Origin: CAIZGX01 sp964430305
GTDB lineage: Bacteria; Bacteroidota; Bacteroidia; Flavobacteriales_D; Sanyastnellaceae
Direction of reading: 5' to 3'
NCBI GenBank assembly: GCA_964430305.1
Contig: CAYSEX010000003.1
Coordinates: 1 to 64,000, forward strand
DNA length: 64,000 bases
A program made the translations under genes and the position numbers. Every line of letters starts with the position of its first letter. Position 1 is the stretch's first letter. Below are positions 35,057 through 41,550 of this stretch, piece after piece. The notes beneath the pieces were generated by a model, which was not told the origin of the DNA, made no database searches, and saw only the letters and a program-made list of their open reading frames with translations.

Positions 35057-35295
35057 CCGCCGCTTACTGGTGGTATAAGAGCAATATGAACACCTTCATG
35101 TTCAATGAGGTCGGTGCCGTTAGCGAATGAATGATTAATGGCAACCCGAATTGGAGAGTGAACGAACATGGGGAATTTCTCTTTAAATGCTACAACAACA
35201 TCTTCACATGTAATTCTTGGTTGATTAAATTCAAGCCAACAAGAAGAACCAATAGATTCTCTGAGCATAGCATATAAGTGAACTTCGATCTTCAT
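35053..35295 (-). CDS. moaD: Molybdopterin synthase sulfur carrier subunit (MoaD/ThiS fold)
   Basis: An 80-residue ubiquitin-like sulfur carrier. The C-terminal di-glycine (IPPVSGG), site of thiocarboxylate formation, is intact. FEATURES of the fold include MKIEVHLYAMLRES and VRVAIN-like INHSFANGTDL. It pairs with MoaE immediately downstream, with ATGA overlap, which fixes it as MoaD rather than ThiS. It lies five bases after a TauE/SafE permease gene. Confidence 0.92.
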   Translation of the reverse strand: MKIEVHLYAMLRESIGSSCWLEFNQPRITCEDVVVAFKEKFPMFVHSPIRVAINHSFANGTDLIEHEGVHIALIPPVSGG

Positions 35296-35299
35296 TGAC

Positions 35300-36040
35300 T
35301 TAGCGAATTAACAACCGAAAAGCAGCGACTACCAAAATAACGGACGTAATTATTTTTAAATGGGTGGTATTCATTTTCAATCTTAAAATGGAGTTGCCAA
35401 TGAATCCGCCAACAATTACAACAGGAACGAGAAGAAAAAGTGTTGCGTCAAATTCTTCAAAATTGGGTAGGTTTGCCCCCATTGCAACAAATGAATTTAC
35501 TGCAATGAAAGCTGTTGTAATTGTTGCTGCAGATTTATTCTTCGCATATGAAGTGAAGTGTAAGATAGGAGCCAGATAAACACCGCCGCCTATTCCGGTG
35601 ATACCCGATAAAAATCCGAAAATGCTTGCGAATGGATAAATTGAATTCGTGGGGAGATTTGGATTTATTTTATTGAATAACAACGGAAGTAATATGGCAA
35701 TTGCTGCTAGAAGCAAACCATATCCGAGCCAGATCAGAAATGTTTCATTTTGAATTTTCAATGACGCAGCAAGAAATGCAAAGGGTGATGAGCAGAGGAG
35801 TATCAAGAGAAGTTTTTTCCAAGGGAAAAAAGTATGATTAAATCGAGCGAGTTGAATGAATCCGAGAAGCGCAACTGTTCCGTTACAGAGCAGAGCAATG
35901 AATTTGAATTGAGGAACAGGTATGGAAAGAGTATAGAAAGTTCCGCTAAGAATGGCAAGGTAAAGGCTGCCTCCACCAAAACCTGCGGAAGCATATATTA
36001 GAGCTACAATAAAGAAACAAATGCATAGAGCAAACCACAT
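35300..36040 (-). CDS. TauE/SafE-family sulfite/organosulfur exporter-like permease
   Basis: A 246-residue membrane protein with about eight hydrophobic segments. It has the TauE/SafE hallmarks ASAGFGGGSLYLAIL near the N-terminus and ITGIGGGVYLAPIL in the second half, an internal repeat. The family moves sulfite, sulfoacetate or other anions. Its position directly upstream of moaD-moaE, in one operon, fits either sulfur trafficking or anion (molybdate or sulfite) handling, but this is inference. I use the ATG at 36040; the longer frame overlaps the upstream lipoprotein gene by over 70 bases. Confidence 0.85.
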   Translation of the reverse strand: MWFALCICFFIVALIYASAGFGGGSLYLAILSGTFYTLSIPVPQFKFIALLCNGTVALLGFIQLARFNHTFFPWKKLLLILLCSSPFAFLAASLKIQNETFLIWLGYGLLLAAIAILLPLLFNKINPNLPTNSIYPFASIFGFLSGITGIGGGVYLAPILHFTSYAKNKSAATITTAFIAVNSFVAMGANLPNFEEFDATLFLLVPVVIVGGFIGNSILRLKMNTTHLKIITSVILVVAAFRLLIR

Positions 36041-36044
36041 GATC

Positions 36045-36542
36045 TTATTTTGGGCTATAGTTCGACATGGAGAGTTCTTTAAAGGTTTTCCATCCGTTTT
36101 TAGTCTTGAAGCTATCACCAATGTTTAGTACATATTCGAAACCATTGTATTCAAAAATGACATCGATATAATGAGCGCCCTCTATACCGAATTCATTTCC
36201 AGGAATGACTTGAACTGATTTAAAATTGGCTTTGGACCAATCAATGTTATAGTTTCCAGCAATACGTTGCACAGATTCCATGGAAAGAACCGCCAATCCC
36301 TCCATATTTTTGTTAAGACCAATGGCTTTTCCTCTTTCAAGATTTTTTTTGTCTTCAGATAAGGTAGATTGATCTATGATATCTCCGTATTCCTCCTCAG
36401 TTAAGAAAAGGTTTTTTAATGACTTGTCATCATTTGATTTCACAGCATCAAATACCGCCTTTCCAAAATCTTCAGGGGTAGTTGGGGCCGAGTTGCAAGC
36501 AAAAAAGAGGGTCGCTGTTAAAATAAAAAAAAGGTTTTTCAT
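36045..36542 (-). CDS. Lipoprotein of unknown function
   Basis: A 165-residue lipoprotein with signal and lipobox (LFFACNSAP, Cys16). The first half of the mature chain is helical and charged; the second half is a beta-rich domain (YIDVIFEYNGFEYVLNIGDSF, split: YIDVIFEYNG, FEYVLNIGDSF) ending GWKTFKEL, resembling NTF2-like or DUF4878-like small domains. It lies four bases before the TauE/SafE gene, so is probably in the same operon. No function is assigned. Confidence 0.7.
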   Translation of the reverse strand: MKNLFFILTATLFFACNSAPTTPEDFGKAVFDAVKSNDDKSLKNLFLTEEEYGDIIDQSTLSEDKKNLERGKAIGLNKNMEGLAVLSMESVQRIAGNYNIDWSKANFKSVQVIPGNEFGIEGAHYIDVIFEYNGFEYVLNIGDSFKTKNGWKTFKELSMSNYSPK

Positions 36543-36562
36543 TTTTTGTAGATTTTAGAAAG

Positions 36563-36634
36563 TGGTCCCGTCGCGAATCGAACGCGAATCCTAGGTTCCG
36601 GAGACCTATGTAATATCCATTATACTACGGGACC
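36563..36634 (-). tRNA. tRNA-Arg (anticodon CCG)
   Basis: 72 bases. Acceptor GGTCCCG/CGGGACC with discriminator A. Anticodon stem TAGGT/ACCTA, loop CTCCGGA, so anticodon CCG (36601-36599) reading CGG. Confidence 0.95.
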
Positions 36635-36646
36635 AATCAACAGTCG

Positions 36647-36654
36647 CAAAGATA
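36647..36654 (-). promoter_or_regulatory. -7 element of tRNA-Arg promoter
   Basis: TATCTTTG on the minus strand, matching TAnnTTTG, 12 bases before the tRNA. No TTG is seen at the usual -33 distance. Confidence 0.5.
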
Positions 36655-36673
36655 GTGTTCACAGGTGAAGATT

Positions 36674-37510
36674 TTACTCGACTTTCTTGATAATATCTAT
36701 AAGTTGAGAACTGAAAATTTTGGATCCATCATCATTAAGGTGATGGGAGTCATAAAATAATGAGTCATTGTAAACACCAAAATCAAATACGGTTAAATTC
36801 AATTCTTTCTCAATTTTATTAAATAATTCAGTTTCAAATAGAGACACCAGGTCATTAAAACAAGCCCGCTCTGGTCCATCTATAAGTATGACTTTGTTTT
36901 TTATTTTCAGCGAGTTTATTAACTCTTTCAGATGTTGAATTTTGATATCTGTTCTTGATGTCAATTTCGGGTTGTTCAACAGTTTTGTGTGGTATATAGA
37001 ATCATATTCCCAGTTGTAATCAAATTTTGTGTTGAATTTATGATTGAATTTCATTGATCCAGATGGTTGTCTTTCATACTCCCATCGACCAGCCGATTGG
37101 TTTAGCATGTCGGTGATTTTATTGTGAATACGAAAGTTTAGAATATTTTTAATCGATGTAGGTGAATTTTGAATAGACGAGCTGTCGTTGAGCAGAAATA
37201 TTCTTGAACTTATGTTCAAAACAATAAGATTGTTTTCGATTTTATGATCTTTCAATGCGACAATATGGTCTAGCGGAAAGGCCCCCCAAGATGATAAATT
37301 TACTAATTCAAGATTGTTAGATGTGAAGCATTGGTCGTCAATTCCAGTTAGCATTTTGGAATCACCTATGATAACAATTTTATTTTGAATATCTTTTTCG
37401 GGGTAGTAGTAATAATTAAAACGAGAGTCATTCAATAACCAATACCTTGAAACAAGCAGAGCTGCAAGTATTATTGAGAACGGAATTGTTTTGAATAGAA
37501 ATCGTTTCAT
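36674..37510 (-). CDS. SGNH-like membrane-anchored protein, MBOAT partner
   Basis: A 278-residue protein with one N-terminal membrane segment (about 5-25) and an extracytoplasmic domain. The block VIIGDSKMLTGID carries a GDS motif and the C-terminal FYDSHHLNDDGSKIFS a D-x-x-H motif. Both fit an SGNH/GDSL-type fold such as AlgJ/AlgX or DltD-like partners of acyltransferases. Its ATG overlaps the stop of the MBOAT gene, so the two are one operon. I infer that it passes acyl groups to, or removes them from, an extracellular polymer; the substrate is unknown. Confidence 0.72.
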   Translation of the reverse strand: MKRFLFKTIPFSIILAALLVSRYWLLNDSRFNYYYYPEKDIQNKIVIIGDSKMLTGIDDQCFTSNNLELVNLSSWGAFPLDHIVALKDHKIENNLIVLNISSRIFLLNDSSSIQNSPTSIKNILNFRIHNKITDMLNQSAGRWEYERQPSGSMKFNHKFNTKFDYNWEYDSIYHTKLLNNPKLTSRTDIKIQHLKELINSLKIKNKVILIDGPERACFNDLVSLFETELFNKIEKELNLTVFDFGVYNDSLFYDSHHLNDDGSKIFSSQLIDIIKKVE

Positions 37511-38934
37511 TAGAAGGCAAAATAGATGAATGATTTTTCTTCACCAAGTCCGAAATCCAATATGATGAAAAAGAGTATGTAAGCTAAAACCGCCCTCATT
37601 TTGAGATTTCTTTCGTCACGTCTGAAGTGCCAATCTCCAAGCAACAATGGGAGTATGTATATGAGAGCAATTTTCCCTCCTGGTGCATTTAAAATTTCAT
37701 TCGGAGCTTGAACAAGACTTTGACCTATTTTATAGATATAATCGAAAGCTATTTGTACACTACTTGCTCGGAAGAATATCCAAGCAAAAGTTACAAAAAA
37801 GAAGGTGAGTGTCATTTGACGTATTTCCTTTAAGCTTGGCAAACTGCTTTTCTCGGCCACAATCTCGGTTAAGTTTTTTTGATTTATGTTCACGAGTTGA
37901 AGAGTAAGAAACCCGCAGGCATGTATAAATCCCCAAATAATGAAGTTCCAACTAGCGCCATGCCAGAAACCACTGACTAAAAAAATGATGAGGACATTTC
38001 GAAATGTTTTTCTTTTGCCCAATTTTGATCCACCCAAAGGAATGTACACATAATCTCTGAACCATGAGGAAAGTGAAATGTGCCAACGCCTCCAAAATTC
38101 AGCAATGTTTCTTGAGAAATAAGGGAATTTGAAATTGCTCAATAGTTCAAATCCAAACAATTTGGCGGTGCCAATAGCAATATCAGAATAACCAGAGAAG
38201 TCACCGTAAATTTGGAAGCTGAAAGCAATGGCACCTACAATGAGTGTTGCTGCATTGTGATCGGAATAATGTTGAAAGACCTCATCTGCCAATCCGGCAA
38301 GTGAATCTGCGATAACTACTTTTTTGAATAATCCCCATAGAATGAGTTTTCCTCCTTCAATGGCCTGCTCATATTTAAATATTCGTGATTTTTGAATTTG
38401 AGGTAGTAAGTGATTTGCTCTTTCAATGGGTCCAGCCACTAAAAGTGGAAAGAAGCTAACAAAAACGGAATAATCAACAATGTTATTTACAGGAGATCTT
38501 TGTCCTCTGTAAATATCGAAAACATATGACATCCCATGGAATGTGTAAAATGAAATGCCTATGGGAAGAGCTACATGAAGTAGGATGGGATTCATGTGCA
38601 TACCAAAAAGTTCAAAGCACTCTTGGAGCTGAGCTGCAAAGAAGTTGTAATATTTGAATATGCCAAGAATGAGCAGGTTATTCAGTATGCTTAACCACAG
38701 AAAGAGCTTGGCTCTTTTTCTGTTTGTTGAAGCTACCCAAAAACCATAAAAATAATCGAGAGCAGTGCTTAGAAGTAGTAAACACAAAAACTTCCAACTC
38801 CACCAAGCATAGAAAAAATAACTTGCTACAAGTACTAACGCATTTTGCAAACGAAGTGATTTGTTACATACAAACCAATAGAGTGCAAACACCACCGGTA
38901 AAAACAGAAAGAATTCAATTGAGTTAAATAGCAC
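37510..38934 (-). CDS. MBOAT-family O-acyltransferase (AlgI-like)
   Basis: A 474-residue multi-pass membrane protein. It has the AlgI-type signature FWRRWHISLSSWFRDYVYIP and the catalytic His in SGFWHGASWNFIIWG. It transfers acyl groups, usually acetyl, across the membrane onto an exopolysaccharide or cell-wall sugar. The gene starts at GTG (CAC on the plus strand at 38932-38934). MLFNSIEFFLFLPVVFALYW is the usual N-terminus of the family, so GTG is the true start. It forms an operon with the SGNH-like gene. Confidence 0.92.
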   Translation of the reverse strand: MLFNSIEFFLFLPVVFALYWFVCNKSLRLQNALVLVASYFFYAWWSWKFLCLLLLSTALDYFYGFWVASTNRKRAKLFLWLSILNNLLILGIFKYYNFFAAQLQECFELFGMHMNPILLHVALPIGISFYTFHGMSYVFDIYRGQRSPVNNIVDYSVFVSFFPLLVAGPIERANHLLPQIQKSRIFKYEQAIEGGKLILWGLFKKVVIADSLAGLADEVFQHYSDHNAATLIVGAIAFSFQIYGDFSGYSDIAIGTAKLFGFELLSNFKFPYFSRNIAEFWRRWHISLSSWFRDYVYIPLGGSKLGKRKTFRNVLIIFLVSGFWHGASWNFIIWGFIHACGFLTLQLVNINQKNLTEIVAEKSSLPSLKEIRQMTLTFFFVTFAWIFFRASSVQIAFDYIYKIGQSLVQAPNEILNAPGGKIALIYILPLLLGDWHFRRDERNLKMRAVLAYILFFIILDFGLGEEKSFIYFAF

Positions 38935-39026
38935 TCAGGTAAAATTTACAAGTTTGTATGAATAATGAGCCTAAAAGTAAGCGATACTCTCACTTTCGGG
39001 CATGCGAATATATTGTTCTTTTTTCA

Positions 39027-39075
39027 TTTACATTCCCATTAGCAAGCATACTTTCAATACAAATGGAAATGTAAA
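39027..39075. repeat. Inverted repeat upstream of the MBOAT gene
   Basis: TTTACATTCCCATT (39027-39040) pairs with the right arm at 39062-39075 (13 of 14), with a 21-base loop. The right arm overlaps the A-run of the tRNA-fMet terminator, so the two hairpins exclude each other. Confidence 0.5.
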
Positions 39076-39099
39076 AAGCCAGTCAATTGACTGGCTTTT
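39074..39099. terminator. Perfect 26-bp palindromic terminator after tRNA-fMet
   Basis: A palindrome with arms AAAAGCCAGTCAA and its complement, five bases after the tRNA 3' end on the minus strand. Usable on either strand. Confidence 0.85.
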
Positions 39100-39104
39100 C
39101 TTAG

Positions 39105-39177
39105 TAGCGGGGACAGGACTCGAACCTGTGGCCTTTGGGTTATGAGCCCAACGAGCTACCAACTGCTCCACCCCGCA
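39105..39177 (-). tRNA. Initiator tRNA-fMet (anticodon CAT)
   Basis: 73 bases. The 1:72 position is a T-T mismatch (TGCGGGG facing CCCCGCT) and the anticodon stem ends in three G-C pairs (GGG/CCC), both hallmarks of initiator tRNA. The loop is CTCATAA with anticodon CAT at 39144-39142. Discriminator A. Confidence 0.96.
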
Positions 39178-39191
39178 ATATAAAATCCCGA

Positions 39192-39218
39192 TTGGGAGTG
39201 CAAATATAGCTAATTTTG
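39192..39218 (+). promoter_or_regulatory. Candidate era promoter
   Basis: TTG (39192-39194), 16-base spacer (one short), TAATTTTG (39211-39218). The -7 box ends eight bases before the era ATG. It lies between the fMet elements on the opposite strand. Confidence 0.5.
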
Positions 39219-39232
39219 TTCTAGATATGCAA
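39201..39232 (-). promoter_or_regulatory. tRNA-fMet promoter
   Basis: Minus-strand TTG (39232-39230), 21-base spacer, TATATTTG (39208-39201) followed by CA. The -33 element lies inside the first codons of era. Confidence 0.72.
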
Positions 39233-40141
39233 GAAGAAAAAAAAGAATTAGAGAATTTGCCAATTCACAAAGCCGGTTTTGTAAACCTCATTGGTAATCC
39301 AAATGCCGGGAAATCAACCCTCATGAATGCTTTGTTAGGAGAGAAACTAAGTATTGTTACTCCGAAGGCGCAGACCACACGACATCGAATTATGGGGATT
39401 CTCAATGGAGACGATTACCAAATTGTTTATTCCGATACCCCCGGTGTTCTTGATCCGAAATACAAATTGCATGAGGGAATGATGAAAGCCGTAGGATCAG
39501 CTTTGACCGATGCTGATTTGATTTTACTGGTTATAGACTTGTCAGACAATACCCCATTCCATGCCGCAACATTGGAGAAGTTAACCAAGGTGAAAATTCC
39601 CATTTTTGTTGTGTTGAATAAATACGATTTAGCTGGAAATGAAGGCGCCAATGAGGCCTTTTCACATTGGCAAACCATTTTACCTGAGGCTAAAATTTTT
39701 CCTGTTAGTGCGCTTGAGAATATTCATACGAAGGAATTGCTGAACGAAGTCATTGCTGTACTTCCTGCTTCATCACCTTATTTCCCAAAGGATGAACTTT
39801 CAGATAAAACCATGAGATTCTTCGCAAGTGAAATTATTCGCGAAAAGATTTTTATGTTGTATGAAAGAGAAATTCCATACTCATGTGAAGTATTAATTGA
39901 ATCATTTAAAGAAGAACCTGATATTACTCGGATTTCTGCTGTCATATTAACGGAACGCGACTCACAGAAGGGAATCATCATTGGACATCAAGGAAAAATG
40001 CTGAAGCGTGTAGGAACAGAAGCCAGAAGAGATTTGGAAGCATTCCTAGGAAGAAAAGTATTCCTTCAAACGCACGTGAAAGTAGAAAAGTGGAGAAATA
40101 ATTTAAGAACTTTGACCCAATTGGGATACATGGAGCAATAA
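39227..40141 (+). CDS. era: GTPase Era
   Basis: Essential GTPase that binds 16S rRNA and supports 30S assembly. The 304 residues show G1 GNPNAGKSTLMN, G3 DTPGVLDPKYKLHEGM (G3 motif DTPG), G4 VLNKYD, G5 VSALENIH, and the C-terminal KH domain with GIIIGHQGKMLKRVG. Length is typical. Its TAA overlaps the ATG of ispE (TAATG), so the two are coupled. Its own promoter box lies so close to the ATG that the mRNA may have almost no leader. Confidence 0.96.
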   Translation: MQEEKKELENLPIHKAGFVNLIGNPNAGKSTLMNALLGEKLSIVTPKAQTTRHRIMGILNGDDYQIVYSDTPGVLDPKYKLHEGMMKAVGSALTDADLILLVIDLSDNTPFHAATLEKLTKVKIPIFVVLNKYDLAGNEGANEAFSHWQTILPEAKIFPVSALENIHTKELLNEVIAVLPASSPYFPKDELSDKTMRFFASEIIREKIFMLYEREIPYSCEVLIESFKEEPDITRISAVILTERDSQKGIIIGHQGKMLKRVGTEARRDLEAFLGRKVFLQTHVKVEKWRNNLRTLTQLGYMEQ

Positions 40142-40977
40142 TGGTTGTTTTTCCAAATGCAAAATTAAATCTAGGCTTGTTTGTTACTGAAAAGCGTACT
40201 GACGGATTCCATAATTTGGAATCCTTATTTGTGCCTATTCCACTAGCTGACATTTTAGAAATTTTACCAGCGGATGCATTTCAATTGACGGTAACTGGAC
40301 TTTCCTTTTCTGGTGACTTCACAGATAATATTGTTTATAAAGCTTGGAAATTATTGAGCGAAAAGCACAATTGTCCGCCTGTACAGGTGTTTCTCAGAAA
40401 AATTATTCCCAATGGAGCGGGAATGGGGGGAGGTTCATCAAACGGTGCTTTTATGTTACAAGCATTGAATGATCTATTCCAGTTGAACATAGACAGTGAT
40501 GATTTACTTGAGTATGCTGCTGAACTGGGAAGTGATTGTCCGTTCTTCTTATACAATAGACCAATGCTCGTTACGGGTAGAGGAGAAGTGCTTACGGAAA
40601 TCAATATTGAATTGGAATCTTGCTGGCTTGTCCTTGTAAAACCATCTGTTTCGATTTCTACAAAAGAAGCTTTTTCAGGAATTTCTCCAAAAGCTTCAAC
40701 CATGGATTGGAATGCATTTAATGCAAATCCAGAGTCAAACTGGAATCGGTTAAGAAACGATTTTGAAAATTCTGTATTCCCGAATCATCATGTACTTCCA
40801 AAAATTAAAAAGACACTTCTAGAGTTTGATCCGTTCTTCTGCTCTATGACTGGGACTGGTAGTACTTTATTTGCACTATATAAAAAAGAGCCTCACATGA
40901 GTGAAGCTCTTTTTGAATCTTGTTTCTTTTGGAAGGGAGAGTATAACTTTACTCACCAGCTGCTTCCGCTTTCTTAA
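40141..40977 (+). CDS. ispE: 4-diphosphocytidyl-2-C-methyl-D-erythritol kinase
   Basis: GHMP kinase of the MEP isoprenoid pathway that phosphorylates CDP-methylerythritol. The 278 residues contain the ATP-binding glycine loop PNGAGMGGGSSNGAFML, the catalytic Lys/Asp region FPNAKLNLGLFV and GSDCPFFLYNRP, and the C-terminal GHMP motif MTGTGSTLFALY. Supplies precursors for the carotenoid and quinone pathways. Coupled to era. Its 3' end overlaps the convergent LPP20-like gene by 29 bp. Confidence 0.95.
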   Translation: MVVFPNAKLNLGLFVTEKRTDGFHNLESLFVPIPLADILEILPADAFQLTVTGLSFSGDFTDNIVYKAWKLLSEKHNCPPVQVFLRKIIPNGAGMGGGSSNGAFMLQALNDLFQLNIDSDDLLEYAAELGSDCPFFLYNRPMLVTGRGEVLTEINIELESCWLVLVKPSVSISTKEAFSGISPKASTMDWNAFNANPESNWNRLRNDFENSVFPNHHVLPKIKKTLLEFDPFFCSMTGTGSTLFALYKKEPHMSEALFESCFFWKGEYNFTHQLLPLS

Positions 40978-41497
40978 TTTCTTCGTCGATCATCTTTTCA
41001 ATGGTCTCACGCTCAGCATCAGAAAGTTTTGCGTTTAACTTAATCTGCTTTTTCATGAAGCGAAACATATCACGTTTGTGTATCTCGTAGGCCATGTATA
41101 CAGAATATGTACCGTCTTCTTTTTTATATTTCTCTTCACCAATCTTTCGTAAATCAGCAATCTGAGTATTTGTAACTTCTCTTGCAAGGCTTTGAAATTT
41201 ATCTGTAATTTCTGATTTGTTGTTTAGTTCTGTTTCCCCCAAATATTGGTCTGCAACAACTTTAATGTTGGTTTCAACTTGTTGAGCCAATACCTTCTTT
41301 GCTTGCAGATCCGCTTTGTTTCGGGCTACGTTTTCATCCATACTTTCACCTTTTCCGGTGCCTCTGAAGTATCGGTTGTTCGATTCATATTTATCACCAG
41401 TAAATGGTTCTTTAACTTTTGTTCCAAGTGGATTACTTGAATTACAAGCAGCTAGTAAAACTAGAGCGATGCTTGAGAATAGGAAAAACTTTTTCAT
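40949..41497 (-). CDS. LPP20-like lipoprotein
   Basis: A 182-residue lipoprotein (lipobox LLAACNSS). The mature domain has the pattern YFRGTGKGESMDENVARNKA, then DLQAKKVLAQQVETNI, which resembles the LPP20-type lipoprotein domain (FRGxGxG... DENxA... A). The remainder is helical and charged, ending in a Glu/Lys-rich coil. It sits at the outer membrane facing the periplasm. The function is unknown. It lies 53 bases upstream of the DUF5686 protein's stop, on the same strand and downstream of that gene, so the two may share a transcript. Confidence 0.7.
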   Translation of the reverse strand: MKKFFLFSSIALVLLAACNSSNPLGTKVKEPFTGDKYESNNRYFRGTGKGESMDENVARNKADLQAKKVLAQQVETNIKVVADQYLGETELNNKSEITDKFQSLAREVTNTQIADLRKIGEEKYKKEDGTYSVYMAYEIHKRDMFRFMKKQIKLNAKLSDAERETIEKMIDEEIKKAEAAGE

Positions 41498-41550
41498 AAA
41501 GTTGCTTTTTGATTTCGTTATAAATATAGTGCCAGACTACCAAGAAGCAA

